A DNA stretch of 64,000 bases from Ipomoea triloba (taxonomy: Eukaryota > Streptophyta > Magnoliopsida > Solanales > Convolvulaceae), in the NCBI RefSeq assembly GCF_003576645.1, contig NC_044924.1, positions 30,529,888 to 30,593,887 on the forward strand, written 5' to 3'. Each line of letters begins with the position of its first letter. Position 1 is the first letter of the stretch. The position numbers were made by a program, and so were the translations under genes. Shown one piece after another: positions 37,240 to 50,359 of the stretch. The notes beneath the pieces were generated by a model. The model made no database searches, had not been told where the DNA came from, and saw nothing but the letters and a program-made list of their open reading frames with translations.

Positions 37240-38155
37240 GCAAGCTGAGGTAAATTTGTGGTTCTTGAAGGGCGTTTATGGAATTCTTTTATTGTCTTCA
37301 ATCTATCAACTGATCAACACTACAATAATTTCACCTTTTAGTGTGGTGAATATAATGAGAGTTGACTAACTGAAAATTAGAGACCAAATCACCAAAAGTA
37401 TTGGATTAAATTTATCATTAGAGAACTAATTTTACTATTTATTTTTATCTTTTCTTTTTCTTTTATTTATGCTAACCTAACATTGTGACATCAATCAAAT
37501 CTGACTTGTCAATATGTTGTGTTATTAATGGATTTAACAAATTAATCACAATCACAATATAAAATTTAACTATTTAATAAATTATTTGACTTCTGCCAAG
37601 ACTTTGTGGTTTAGTGGCACTTGGTTGCACTCCCATATAGAAGGGGTGGGTTCGAGCCAATATTACAACCTGATATCATAATTCAAAAAAATTAAAATTG
37701 TTTTGAAATAAGTAGGCGAGTGAATAAAACATGATTTTTATATTCCAAATAATTCTTAATTCTTTGTGTATATAACTGTGTTGGATGGGTAACATCAAAA
37801 TAATGGTAAAATATTATAAAATTCTTAAAACAATAAAACTGTACATATTACATTGTAAAATTTTCTTGAATATACCAATATCCAAGACCACAAATCATCA
37901 TACATTAATCATGGTGCACTATAGCATTTTTGTTGTATCTAGCCAGCCCTTACCCTTGTTTCATTCACATCTTCTACAAGGGGTAGGAAATTTGACAAGA
38001 CTACTCATAATTCATTCATATTAAAATTATGATAGGTACCTAAACTTAATATGAGAGTACACATCTCAAAAGGTTGGTTTAGTAGATGAGAGACCCTATT
38101 GAGTTTATGTACAATTTCACAATTTCTCGCAAAATTAATATGAAATCATTCCAAA
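37240..38155. other. Intergenic stretch with a SINE-like head at 37595-37700
   Basis: GTGGTTTAGTGGCACTTGG (A-box-like) and GGTTCGAGCC (B-box-like) are spaced as in tRNA-derived SINEs and end in an A-rich stretch. The remainder is AT-rich without a gene. Its last 100 bp probably form the HD-Zip 3' UTR. Confidence 0.5.
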
Positions 38156-39505
38156 TTACAGTTTAAGGGTGTTGGGGCGGGTGACATCAAATCGTCGATG
38201 AGGGTCTACACAGGTTCCCATATGTTGAAGAGGAAGGGCCTTGGTTAGACCATTTCTATTTGTGACCAATGACCCATAAGAATATATTGCCGGAGACGAT
38301 GCTGGTGGTGGGACAGCAACACACTCACATGAAGGGCACATAGTGAGGGTTGTCGGAGGGGGCATTTGCATGTAGAAATGTGGGGAGAGCTTGAGAGCCC
38401 TAAGTTGTTGAATTTCTTTATGTAACCTCCGATTTTCTTCCGTTAGATTCTCACAACATCTCTTCAATACCTCACAATCGACCTCAGTTTGCTTCAATTT
38501 TGTTCTGAAAATAAATGAAAAATAGAGTCAATAATACCCAATTTAGTATTTATCAATTGGAAACTATATGCCTTAAGTATGTCAAGTTTATTATTAATAT
38601 TATTCTAATATATTGGACATATATAATCAGCATTGCTCTTTTCTCATTGCTTAACATAGAGAACATTTAAAGTGTTGATCATTTTGTAGATTGAAGACAG
38701 TAAGAGAATTCCATAAATGCCCTTCAAGATTGACAAATTTATCTCACCTTGCCCTCCTGTTTTGAAACCACACTTCCACTTGCCTTGGCCTCAACCCCAG
38801 CCTTTTAGCCAATCCTAGCTTTTGCTTCTGCAAAAACACACCCCAAAACTTTATTAAAATTGCAAAAATATCCCCACATAGGCACAAAAAAAATACGGAG
38901 TAATATTTATATCAAATAATATGATTTATAATAAGTACCGTAAATATTAATATTCATCAATATATGTGAATTAATTGTGTAATTCACTAGTTGATTAAAA
39001 AAAAGGAAATATTAGGCATTTATGCTTCAACATAATATATACTTACCGGATTGAGAGTGTTGTGTTCTTTGAAGGTCTCTTCGAGAATGGCGGACTGATC
39101 TTTGTTGAGGCGGAGCTTCTTTCTGGAAGCTTCTCCGCCGTCTTCTTCATCTGAGCAAGCTCTCTCCGTCTCCTGATCTTCTCTCTCGCTCCGCTTGCTC
39201 CCGCTCGACACCGTGCTGTTGTTCGGCGACGACACCCACGCTTCCTCCTCGCCGTCCGCCGCCCCCGCAGCCGCCGGAGCCCGGTTCACGTCTATTCCCT
39301 TCAGGAACGCGGCGGCTTCCGCTCTTCCGCAGGCGTCGGAGTTCCGATCTGCCCAGCATGGGGAGCTGTGGAAGGGCGAGGAATGAGAACTGCTTGAAGA
39401 AGTGGAGAGGTTGAGGTTTTGCGGTGTTTCTGACGCCCTGCCGCAACTCTCGCCGGAAAATCCCAACTTCAAGCTCAGCCCCAAATCTTGGTACTCCAAC
39501 ATCAT
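38156..39505 (-). CDS. HD-Zip class II transcription factor (HAT4/ATHB2 group)
   Basis: HD-Zip II proteins are nuclear repressors that act in shade avoidance and auxin responses by binding CAATNATTG as dimers. Exons 39505-39047, 38827-38748 and 38504-38156 join in frame to 295 aa. The N terminus has an EAR-type repressor motif (LGLSLKLGF). GIDVNRAP and [18 protein letters not shown] are typical of the HAT4/HAT1/HAT2 group. The homeodomain covers about 127-182 ([20 protein letters not shown] to [14 protein letters not shown]). The leucine zipper follows at about 190-217 and the CPSCE redox motif is at 236-240. The end, FDVTRPN, resembles the FDALRP end of HAT4. A decayed copy of the end of exon 1 lies at 30096-30366. 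Assignment to one Arabidopsis paralogue is not possible from sight. Confidence 0.95.
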
Positions 39506-39721
39506 TTCTAAATCAGATCAATGATTCTGAAGCTCAGGATTAGTTTAGCGCAAGCTAGGAAACTTAAGGTATTCCTTGGATAATGATATCTTGTATACAG
39601 ATGTGTTGTGTATATTCCTCAGAAGTTGTATGTATATATATATATATAGAGAGAAGGGTTTGTAAAGACTAGAAAGAAGCTGTGTGATGAATTGATGAGC
39701 AATATGGGGATGTATGGTTTA

Positions 39722-39731
39722 ACTTATATAG
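39722..39731 (-). promoter_or_regulatory. Candidate TATA box of the HD-Zip II gene
   Basis: On the minus strand CTATATAAG lies about 220 bp upstream of the start codon, a plausible distance given a leader of roughly 180 bp. A longer AT repeat at 39630-39650 is an alternative. Confidence 0.45.
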
Positions 39732-40179
39732 AAAGAAGATGAGAGAGGTGTTTGAGGTGGGTGGGGGGTAGTGGGTGCGTGGGTGGGGGATGGGTATGGA
39801 GTAGGGGAGTTTTAATTAGTATGATGTCAATGATGACAAAGTGAGAGTTTGGGGCAGCAATAATTACAATCATAACTTTTGCCTCCCCATAAATATTTAC
39901 TCTATTTTTTTTTAATGGGAGATTAAAACTCTAAAATGTATAATCTTAATTAATTAGAAGATATTTAAATTAATAATAACCGGTTGAACTCACTGTTTTT
40001 TTTATAAATCAAGCCATACATATCGAGTCATTTAACATTACTCCTAGATTTCCTTTCGGGTATATATAATGACAAATTAAATCTTATTGAGGAAATATGG
40101 TGAGAACTAGATAGTCAATCGAAATTCTCAAAATTTTTACTAGTTTTGAGTGATTAAAATGGAAATATTTTTGACACTA

Positions 40180-40900
40180 AGGACATCTACATTTGTACTT
40201 TTTGTTGGGATTCTTTCAGAAAAAAATTAGTTACATGATTTAAAAAAAGATGGAACACTGAATGGTCGTTTAGTAACTCGGAAAAATGAAGGATTTTCCA
40301 AAAAAATGGAGAATTGGGGTAGTGGAAGAATGGAAAATGGAAAACTTGTTTACTAAAACTAATTCTCTAAACCAATTCTCCATCTCCATTTTTCCATTTC
40401 TATAGAATTTTAGAGAGAGCCAAAATTGACTTCTCCATTCTTCCAAATGGAAAATGCAAGGGTGAATAGTGCTATTCCCTGCCCAAGGTCCCAGGTGCTG
40501 CTGGAGCAGCTTTCTTTAGTGCGAATTCCTTTTGCAGCCAGCAACCTTTATAGGAAAATTAATTGGAAAACTAGAGAAATTGAAAATTGGAAATGGAAAA
40601 ACAGAAAAATGAAGTAAACGGCCCTGATTTTTCAATCTTTTTTTCTCTTGCAAATACATGATTTTTGTAGGAGAAGATGGAAAAAAAAAACATGAACGTG
40701 CGTTTAGAGCGCACTGTGCGCCCGCTGGGACGCGTCAGGGTGGCCATTAGCTGGCGGCCACTCTGACATTTTACATTGAATTTTTTTTTTAATTATCAGA
40801 AATTTTTTTTCCATTTTTTTTATCTCTACCATTTTTGTCTCTCTCCTAGTTGGCTTTCTAAAATATTGTGCACAAATCAAACAATTGGAGATGATCTGAA
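40180..40900. mobile_element. GAGCATCC-family MITE split by a second TIR element
   Basis: The outer ends GGACATCTACATTTG and CAATTGGAGATGATC fit the family loosely, and the right half carries its GC patch (CGCACTGTGCGCCCGCTGGG). Inside, about 40261-40624 has its own ends (GGTCGTTTAGTAAC and GTAAACGGCC) and GGAAAA/TTTTCC-rich arms. The insertion order is outer first. Confidence 0.5.
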
Positions 40901-42589
40901 CAATAATTCAAGTTTATTAGCCCCTAACAATTGATTGACTATTTTTACTAAATCAAACCAAACATTTCATAAAAATAGAATAAAAAGCGATAATACATTT
41001 AATATATATTACTCTTTTATATTAGATTCCTTTTTGTGTGTATATATTATGCCTATTCTTGTAGAGGAAAGTGGTCCAAACCTTAATTTGCAAGAAAAAT
41101 TCTTAATTTTGACCACTTAAGTTTTAAATAGTTGAACAATCATTCAACTTTATTATCACTAACAATTGATTAGCTATATTAAAATTTCCTTATAAAACAT
41201 TAGAGAAAATTAAGAATAATAATAATAAAGCTATATTATACAACTCCCTTTATGATGTAGGGACATATTAATTAATAATTCTAGAAAAACAACTTTTTTT
41301 TTCTTAATCTTTCATGGTTAATTTCACCTAACCAGTAAAATATATCTCCTTCCAAGTTTAATATCGTCCCCCACCCCTCAACATTTTTCAAAATGCATTA
41401 AATGAATTTGAATATTCAAATAATTGGTATAAGTATAGGGAGGCTGAACAGCATTTTGGAAGCAATAAATGAATTTGAATTCTCAAATAATTGTGTTGAG
41501 TTCTGTTGTTAGTTATAAATGTAGGGAGGACATGAGGATGGGAGTTGGGACCACATTTGTCCAATGAAATCAACAAGAAAATGATCATATCCACATGATA
41601 AGTTGTCATAATTAGTGTTATGAGTACTGTTAGGTAAAGTTTCCAACTTATGTTGCTCTCATCGTAGCCGACAAAATCATTTCTTTAGTTTTAGAAGTTT
41701 GTGTGTGTATATATATAGCACGATAAAATAGAATATTACCCTCTTATAAAAATTTAAGTGAGAACTGATTTTAATCGTTGTAAAATTTTATTATTGGACG
41801 AGATCAGTCCTCGATGTTTATAAGAGATCTTGTTTTTATTTGATTTGTCCCTATAAAAGAGCACATAGGAGACTTTTGCCCTTCATTAAAACATTAATTT
41901 AGTAGATAAAAAGTTTAAATTTAAGACTTGCTTAGCGCCAAGTGAGCTAGAGTTTGATTCTTACCATAAATATTAAGGGTTTCGATTTGATTTGGGCTCC
42001 TTCTGCCTAGGAGTGTAAAAATGTTGAAGATTCATAAGGTCTAAGACATAAGTCAAAAAATCTAAACTATAAAAAGAGTATTACTAGATATCCCATCATG
42101 ATTGATCACATTTAATTTTACAGTCTGAGATGAAAAAAATTAAATCATTTTTAAAATATTAAGAAGTTAAATATACCGAGAAAGAAGTATTTTCTTATAT
42201 AAAAAAGGGTACAAAAGAATCAAATATGTCAATTTTCTTTTTGAAAAATAATAATTGGAGGAAAATGGGTAGACACTAGACAAAGAAGAGTGGCATTCAC
42301 GTGTGGACGTGTGGGAAGTGAGAACTCATTACCCCATAACTGTCACATGGGACAAAACATTGTCATGCCAATGTACACGTGGTCTCATATACCTGCTACG
42401 TACACTTTTTATCCGGGTCAAATCACTATGAAACCGACACCTTCTAACCCGAATACAATGTTTCCAACTTTTTTTTTGGGCATCTATAAAAGTGGATTTA
42501 AGTGATTTTTGCATGTCTAAAAATTTGAAAATATTTTTTTTAATAAATAAGGGAGAATTTTTTTGGTAATTTTTCATTAGATAAGGAAT
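40901..42589. other. Intergenic stretch, no gene seen
   Basis: AT-rich throughout. GAATTTGAATATTCAAATAA and a close copy recur at 41402-41500. Two CACGTG-type G-box cores occur near 42295-42385 without a recognisable gene downstream. Confidence 0.5.
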
Positions 42590-42850
42590 TAGTGTTTGTC
42601 TTCATAATGGGACCCACCAAGAAAAGAAAAGAAAAAAAAAAGGTAAAGCCTTGATCGCGTGAGGCGCAAAACTAGTGCCTAACTGGACGCGTGCACTCTA
42701 GGCCACGTGTCCGATAGCCACACTAATATGAAGCTTTTCTCTTTCTTCTTTTTTTTTTTTCAATTTTCTTTTTGCTTTTTTTTTTTTTTTCCTTTTTTCC
42801 TCTTCCTCCCATTTTCTCTTTACTACTTTGGATCATAAAATCTTATACAA
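42590..42850. mobile_element. Partial GAGCATCC-family MITE
   Basis: The family's GC patch (GCACTCTAGGCCACGTGTCC) is flanked by purine-rich and pyrimidine-rich arms (AAGAAAAGAAAAG left, CTTTTTTCCTCTTCCTCCCA right). Termini are eroded. Confidence 0.45.
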
Positions 42851-43236
42851 AAATTAGTACTATTGACTATGTTCTAAACTTTTAATCATAATTTTTTAAT
42901 ACACAAAATAAGATATATGTACATTTTTTCCCACCATCTTTGTTATGCGTATATATCACTAAAGAAGAAACCAAATTTAATTTATTAATAGGCCTTTTAA
43001 TTTATATAATGATTTTTAAAAAAATTTGGTACCAACAATTATCAAAAATACTACTTGAATTTCAAAAATATACTTCCAACTTTTATTTCTACTTGTGTTT
43101 AAATTTTATTAGAGAAAAAATAAATAAAAATCATGACCCTCTCTTAATTAAGCAATCAAAGCATGATATATCATATGAAGTTAAAAATGAAACTATGAAA
43201 GTATAAAATGAGACTACACATAGAATGATAGAATTA

Positions 43237-43754
43237 GGGTCTGTTTGGAAAGCAGTAAAATGACTTCTAGAAAATGAGTCATTTTTCGGAAAACAGTTTC
43301 ATTTTCAGTGTTTAGATGTATTATGGAAAATTGTCTGTGTTTGGTTCATTTTCTGAAAAATGGGTAGAATTGTATAATTAAACATTGTAATTATTTTATT
43401 TAAAATAAAAAAATTATAATAATAATATTAAAATAATGTTATTTATTAAAAATAGAATTAAAAAAAAAAAAACAACGTAGCACAGGTTTCCAGCTGTTTC
43501 TCCCACCTCCTTGGTCCATGGTCATGGGTGATATGACTTAGTTTTGGCTGAGAACATGCGAAACGACCATTTTGGCGATTCCGGAAAATGACTTATGGAA
43601 AAAAATCCTGTAAGTCATTTACCAGAAAAATGAACTGATTTTCCTTGGTCAATGAAAAATATTTTCCATTGACTACATTTTCTAGACGTTGCCAAACACC
43701 AAAAACTCAAAAAATATTTTTCAGAAGCCATTTTACAGGTTATCAACCACACCC
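43237..43754. mobile_element. Tourist-like MITE, GGGTGTGTTTGG family
   Basis: The ends GGGTCTGTTTGG and AACCACACCC are flanked by TTA on both sides (43234-43236 and 43755-43757). The interior has the same GAAAATGA/TCATTTTC arms as the copies at 18961 and 50360. Confidence 0.82.
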
Positions 43755-43757
43755 TTA

Positions 43758-46435
43758 GTTGAAAATTATAAAAAGAAACAAATAGGAAAAAGATTGAGAA
43801 CAAGAAAGTGGGTCCCAAAACTTTTGAGTCTTTGTGCCATGTTGGTGTATTGGTTGCCACTTGCCAGACAATAACTCTCCCTATAATCATTTGAACTACA
43901 AGCAATTGCACTTCTCCCATACTCTTTGAATTAAATAAGATAAATTATTACTAGAGTATATATTCTTTGATACGCAATATTAAAATATATACTTTTATGA
44001 TTTTTTACATTGTTAGAGGCTTAGAGGTATTAAAAAAAATAATAATAATTTTATTTTTTTATTTTTTAAAAAAGAAGAGCTTCCGTTAATGATACCAAAA
44101 GAAAGTACATCATAGAGGAAAAAGAAGTAGTAAATCATTATTTAGGGCTTACTGTAGAAAATGGAGTTTCTTAGAATTGCGTGAATAACACCAATTTGTA
44201 GTTCTCTTAATAAAGAGAAGTAATGTTTCTAAAAGATCCCAAAAAATTATAAGTAATTGACCGAAGACTTCTTCGAGTAACAAAATTAGTTTATCATCAC
44301 CCAATCTTAGAAATTGTGAATCTTAAGAAGCTTTACATACACTTATTTCCAGATTTATCCTATCCAACACATGATTTGGCGAAATCACTTGACATGAAAA
44401 AATAGACAATCATTTTAATAGTGGCGTTGTAAAAATATAAATATGCTAGACATTACACATGATGATTTTAAAGAGTTTTTTTTAAGTAGGTAAACGTAGA
44501 TTTTATACAAGTGTGTAAAAAGAAAATTTTCACCTTCCATAATGCATCCCAAGGAATATATGAAGGTCCTTCTAAATTCCTTAAAAATTGATTATAGCAG
44601 TTGCACACATAGTAGCCTCATATTCCTCCCATTTACAGATGATTTTATCTACAATCATTCATGTACTTAATTAATGGAATATTCAAGACCATCTTTGCAT
44701 CTTGTACACCAAATATGTCTAGGAACTATTTCTCTATCTCAACATTTTTCATTATTTGTGAAGTACCTTGTGATTTGATGGTATCACTCTAACCCTTCCG
44801 AATGATAGGTCAGGGGTTTGAGTTTCATTCCAGTCGAGGATGCTGGTATATAAATTGTTGTTTAGCAAAATTTCATCCCAGTCAAAGATGTTGGTACATA
44901 AATTTTTGTTTAGCAAATACTACATATAGGTTTGGCATGCCATAGCTAAGAGGGATTGCTTCCCATTCTAGCATCAAAGAAAGATTTCCCTGGGTAGTAT
45001 ATCACTTTTTCCCAACTAGTTTTTGTAAGTGTGATTAGAAAATAGAAAAATGAGAGGGGAAGAAAAAAAATAAAACAAATATGATTAAAAAAACTAATCT
45101 GTCAAGCACACTTGCAATGCACGCGCTCGCTAGGCACCTACTGTGACATTGTTTACTTCCTTTGTTTAAAAAAAAAAAAATCTTTTTAACATAATCTTCA
45201 CATTTGTAGGAGTTTATTTTTCCAAATAACCATTACTACATCAGTTTAAAACTACCCTTTTGTTTTTACCCTGTTCCAATAACCTCCAATTATCCTCTAT
45301 GTAGATGCTCTAATGATTAATGATTGATCATTGCATCAATAAGTTGGAACGTATATATCATTCAGGTTTTAAAAATATAATATTTTTATAATACAAGTGT
45401 TTCTTTCTTTTGCATGGGAAATTACAATGAAGTCCTTGGCCATGTCCACGTGAAGATGAACATGGCTGCCCATTTACATAAACCTAATCATTATTGAGAA
45501 ACCCACCTTATTTAATGCTCATTATTATATTATTATAATCTACTCAACACTCATTTCTCATTATTGGTTCAACAGTTATCCAAACCAAACATTATTCCTA
45601 TACTATATATGGAAATAATTTTTTTTACGAGATTTACTCATTATATTAATATAAAATGATCATGAGACTTTTGTAAATAATTATTTTAGATTCATAAAAA
45701 TTTCACAACCTCATTTTATTTAATTTATACCATACATTGCATTTTCAACATTAAAATGGTGGCAAGAATTATAGCTTTTCCTATAAAAAATACTTGCCTA
45801 AAACATATCATAATTCATAAATACTTTTTAGTAAAAATGTAATACTTAATTAACCACTTCATTATGTTTTATATTTCAAAATTTAATTTAATTTCTTCAT
45901 TATAAATTGATAAATTTATAATTAAAATTTGTATTATTAATATAATATTTAGAGAATCTTTACAGTATTGATTGATATTTAGTGTTTTTTTTTTTAATAT
46001 CAAGTATAACCATGTATATTATGTATAGTTTCTACTTGAAGGTGTATTCTAGGTGAAATTTGCCTTATGACTCTAGCAAGCAAAGAACCTGCTTAGATTA
46101 TTCATAACTAATCGACTCAAACAAAAAATAATGCTTTCAGGAAAAGTCAAATTTGAAATATTTTGATTACCAAGCTAGTTGTATGACTAATTTGACTAAG
46201 GGATTACCTCTGGTACGTGCATAATATGTATGGTTGTATTGGATATTACAAAAATAAATATTAGCAATTTTTTATAGTCAAAATAAAAAGAAATGAATAT
46301 TGATTGAAAGTGTAGAAACATAATTTTGTAAAAATAAAATTGAAATAAAGAAGTGAAGAAAATGATTGCTTGAGAGGATATGTTAAGAAAGGCATTGTTT
46401 GAAAAAGGAATGATTGTGGATGAAAGGTAGGGGTG
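43758..46435. other. Intergenic stretch with repeat debris, no gene seen
   Basis: Two 50-bp near-identical units (CATCCCAGTCAAAGATG... and its neighbour) occur at 44830-44930, after a SINE-like B-box (GGGTTTGAGTTTC). A partial GAGCATCC-family MITE lies at about 45000-45312 (right end GTAGATGCTC followed by TAA). The rest is AT-rich. Confidence 0.5.
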
Positions 46436-46561
46436 GTACCCACTCAGCAGAGGGTGCGTGCTAGCTGTCCCACGTGTCCCCCAACCCCCAAATAATAGAT
46501 CTCTCTCTCATCTCTGATCTCCTTCCCTTCCATCACTTCCCAAGAGACAAACCCTAATCCC

Positions 46562-46690
46562 ATGATGCAACAAATCACCAACGTCAATCCGTACTATGCT
46601 CTGCCCACGTGCTATCCTCGTGAACTCGGTCCCACTACTTCCTTTTGGAATAGAACCTACATTGGAATGGAAACAACATTGATGGTGTGA
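46562..46690 (+). CDS. Candidate small ORF or first exon, 42 codons, unrecognised
   Basis: The ORF begins MMQQITNVNPYYALPTCY and ends TTLMV. It follows a leader that looks like a plant 5' UTR: a CT-rich run (ATCTCTCTCTCATCTCTGAT) and the telo-box-like AAACCCTAATCCC just before the ATG, with CACGTG at about 46473. The region is clearly less AT-rich than its neighbours. GATG/GTGTGA near the stop could instead be a splice donor, making this the first exon of a longer gene. I do not recognise the protein, and no downstream exon was found before the repeats at 47.2 kb. Confidence 0.3.
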   Translation: MMQQITNVNPYYALPTCYPRELGPTTSFWNRTYIGMETTLMV

Positions 46691-47231
46691 CTTCTATTCA
46701 ACCCTCGTTCTATCATTTATAAATTATAATGTATTTTCTTCAGACTTGATTTAATCTATATTACTTTTTTTGGAAAACAATCTATATTACTTTCTTTTTA
46801 AAAAAAAAAAAGTTTTATAATGTTTTGTCTTCCGACTTGATTTAATCTATATTAGTTTCTTTAAAAAAAAAACGTATTGCATATTTTTCTTCAAATTTTT
46901 TTATAAGCATGGGCATCTACTATCTTATTCCATCTCAAAAAATTTTCTTCGTAAGAATTTTAATTTTTTTTCAAGTTCTTTTTTTTTTTTTGGTGTGGAT
47001 TCACCATTTTACAATTTTTACTCCACTATTTTTAATTATTTTTTTATTTATTATAATTTTAAATTTATAATTATAATTATAATTAATTTAATTATTTAAA
47101 ATAAGCATACCAACAAATTGAAATGATAATTATAAAATTAAAATTACACTACTAATTGCTTAAAAATTAAACTACAAAGTTGTTAAAAAAATATTAAAGT
47201 GCATAAAAATTAAAATACAAATATTTAAATT

Positions 47232-48660
47232 AATTGTCATTGTTGCTCCATATATGCTAATCCAAATCGACACGAAATTGATGATGCAATTGATGGTGGA
47301 AAATCCTGCAAAAAATATATGATATAAATAATCATGTGAAAAAAGATTATTATTTCTGGAAACAAAGAAGGACCAAGAGTAGGAACTTTGAGGGTAGGCT
47401 ATAAGTACATGTCAAGTTGCATTCTCTCTTTAAAATTTTATTTACCGCCTCCCAAGGGGTTAGGAACGTTGCAGTCTAGGCTTCGCTGGATAAAACATAC
47501 TACAATTCTAAGTTATGAGCACTCAAACTTAGAACCCGGCTAACTAGAGTGTGAGATTGACACATGAGGCTAGAAGGCTTAGCTGGATAAAACGTACTAC
47601 GGTTCTAAGTTATGAGCACTCAAACTTAGAACCCGACTAACTAGAGCATGAGATGGACAAATGAGGCTAGAAGAAGGAAGAGTAGAGTTTCCAGAAGAGA
47701 AAACTAGTATTTCATATTGTATCTGATTGTGTGTAAAATGCTACTGCTTAGGATTAAATAGTATCCTAAAGTGACGCACTCTAGAACCCAGCCAATTTTT
47801 AGACGATATTCGTGCACGAGTCAAACCTTTTCAAGCTCATTTTAGGATTTGATTTGCACCCCTATGTGCGAGAGAGAGCCTATATGCTTGATGGATTTAA
47901 TCAACTCGGGTAGCCCGAATCAATAAACTCGATAAGATTATAGGGGGTATGACAAGTATGGATCAAAGGGTACCTCAAAGGTACTTTGTATATTGAACAA
48001 AGGATAAAACTATTACAGAGGTGTGTAATGATAAGACAATATAGTATGGACCGCCCGCTGAGCCTAAAGCGCGGCCTCAAGGATCTCCTAACCCGTGCTT
48101 CGTGGCAGGTCCGGGTATGATTTATCCATCAATGCTATACAATTCAATATGCTTTAGAAAAACTCTTGTATAAATAGTGGTGCAAACTCACTTCCCTTAC
48201 TAATGTGGGACAAAAGCTACTTTAAAGTTTTTCCCCATTCTTTTTCCAACTCAAATGGCTATACTTTGAGAACCGATTTCTCAATCACTCATTATCCATT
48301 TTGAGCGTACAATATATCAATCTTTTCGTCTAACTATGAAGAACCTGAATCCATTCTGATCCGACCTAAATCAGAAGTGGACCACACATATATTTGTACC
48401 ACAAAATAGCCACTTAAAATGTCATTTTATGCTATTTGTCCAACAGCAATTGTGTGCCATGTAACTTGGAATTTCACTGTAAATATTGTTGAAACTCTTC
48501 GGTTGAGCCTTGCAACGCTTGTACAGTTGAACCAATTTCTTCATCCACCCAATTAGTTAAGTTGTCACCTTTATCCTCAACAATCAAGCTTATAACACCC
48601 CAAATGCTTGCTCTACATCTTTTATTGTTGCCTCTTGCTTTTGTTTAAAAAATATTCTTT
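47232..48660 (-). pseudogene. PIF/Harbinger (HARBI1-like) transposase remnant, interrupted
   Basis: On the minus strand 48648-48600 reads KQEATIKDVEQAFGVL, the RKDVERAFGVL motif of plant Harbinger nucleases. After a deletion, 48595-48470 reads IVEDKGDN.TNWVDEEIGST and TEEFQQYLQ, the region after the last catalytic acid. The typical C terminus resumes at 47300-47232 (HHQLHHQFRVDLD, a stop, then HIWSNNDN). The 1.1 kb between is foreign. It includes a 97-bp tandem duplication at 47479-47672 (GCTGGATAAAAC units). The gene is dead. It shows that the superfamily responsible for TTA/TAA-flanked MITEs was active here. Confidence 0.6.
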
Positions 48661-48962
48661 TAAGGTTTGTTGGACATGAAAAACTATTCACGAACATCAA
48701 TCACTGTGGTATATACTATATACCATCGGTAAGATATTAACATTTGTATACTCTGTATCATTCGCAATTTTATATATATAGACACACACTATCTCTATTA
48801 AGTTTTATTGGAAGATATATAAGAGTCCTAATAAAAAAAGAATTTATATTTCTTTTGATAATAAATTTCAGTTAAACCTCTAAAACACGTTTCTTTTTAA
48901 GAAACACACTGAAATTTTTTAAATTATAGAAACATCACCAAATTTTTTAAAAAATTGTAGAG

Positions 48963-49016
<54 letters not shown>
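48661..49016. other. AT-rich stretch ending in AT microsatellite
   Basis: No gene is seen. Pure AT repeats run from about 48964 to the gap. Confidence 0.6.
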
Positions 49017-49673
49017 NNNNNNNNNNNNNNNNNNNNNNNNNNNNNNNNNNNNNNNNNNNNNNNNNNNNNNNNNNNNNNNNNNNNNNNNNNNNNNNNNNNN
49101 NNNNNNNNNNNNNNNNNNNNNNNNNNNNNNNNNNNNNNNNNNNNNNNNNNNNNNNNNNNNNNNNNNNNNNNNNNNNNNNNNNNNNNNNNNNNNNNNNNNN
49201 NNNNNNNNNNNNNNNNNNNNNNNNNNNNNNNNNNNNNNNNNNNNNNNNNNNNNNNNNNNNNNNNNNNNNNNNNNNNNNNNNNNNNNNNNNNNNNNNNNNN
49301 NNNNNNNNNNNNNNNNNNNNNNNNNNNNNNNNNNNNNNNNNNNNNNNNNNNNNNNNNNNNNNNNNNNNNNNNNNNNNNNNNNNNNNNNNNNNNNNNNNNN
49401 NNNNNNNNNNNNNNNNNNNNNNNNNNNNNNNNNNNNNNNNNNNNNNNNNNNNNNNNNNNNNNNNNNNNNNNNNNNNNNNNNNNNNNNNNNNNNNNNNNNN
49501 NNNNNNNNNNNNNNNNNNNNNNNNNNNNNNNNNNNNNNNNNNNNNNNNNNNNNNNNNNNNNNNNNNNNNNNNNNNNNNNNNNNNNNNNNNNNNNNNNNNN
49601 NNNNNNNNNNNNNNNNNNNNNNNNNNNNNNNNNNNNNNNNNNNNNNNNNNNNNNNNNNNNNNNNNNNNNNNNN
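49017..49673. other. Assembly gap (657 N) between an AT run and a G run
   Basis: The gap follows an AT microsatellite and is followed by TTTT and a run of about 33 G. Both are sequence types on which reads commonly fail. Confidence 0.95.
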
Positions 49674-49675
49674 TT

Positions 49676-49711
<36 letters not shown>

Positions 49712-49905
49712 GGAATCATGTCCAAAGTGTCATGTCTAAAAAGTTTTAAGTACATCATATAGGGTGTTAGTGGGATTGAGGTATTTTAATTATTCTATTT
49801 ATACAATTCCTACAGATAATCAAATTTAAAATCGTGTAGTTGTCAAATCAATTGTCTGACCAACTTGGATGAAGTTGTTGTCATTTGATGCATTAAGAAG
49901 TGTTA

Positions 49906-50248
49906 GGGCATCTATATTAGTAGATTTTTTAAAATTTTTACACGGTAATGTGATGTGAAGGAGTAAGAATGTTGAGAAAAAAAAAATCATCCTGCAAAGC
50001 ATTGAGTTTTTGCAAATTTGTGGGTCTCAATATTTTAATTAACTAGGCATTAAATGCCGCGTGAAGACCAAAGTCGCGCCCAGTCAAGCGTGTTATTGCG
50101 TTAACATGCTAATAAGACTTTTTTTAAAAATAATTTCAGCATTGTTTTTTTTTTCCTCTTTTATCACATTTTTTCTTTCTTAATCACACATCCAAAAACT
50201 CTTAAAAACCACACAAAATAATGAAATATCTCACTATTGAGGATGCCC
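49906..50248. mobile_element. Tourist-like MITE, GAGCATCC family, TTA target site
   Basis: The ends GGGCATCTATATTAGTAGAT and CTCACTATTGAGGATGCCC are inverted, with TTA outside both (49903-49905 and 50249-50251). It contains the family's GC patch (GACCAAAGTCGCGCCCAGTC). Confidence 0.8.
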
Positions 50249-50359
50249 TTATATCAAACCACATAGATAACTCTCAATTGAAATTGTGGATAATTACAAG
50301 AAGTTTTATATCACACTATCTCCACAATCATCATTGGTAATTTGATATCTCTCCATTTA

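Noticed and set aside
48919..49758. 279-codon minus frame with a poly-Pro start and Ile-Tyr repeat end
   Set aside because: It is the translation of a G run, N bases and an AT microsatellite.
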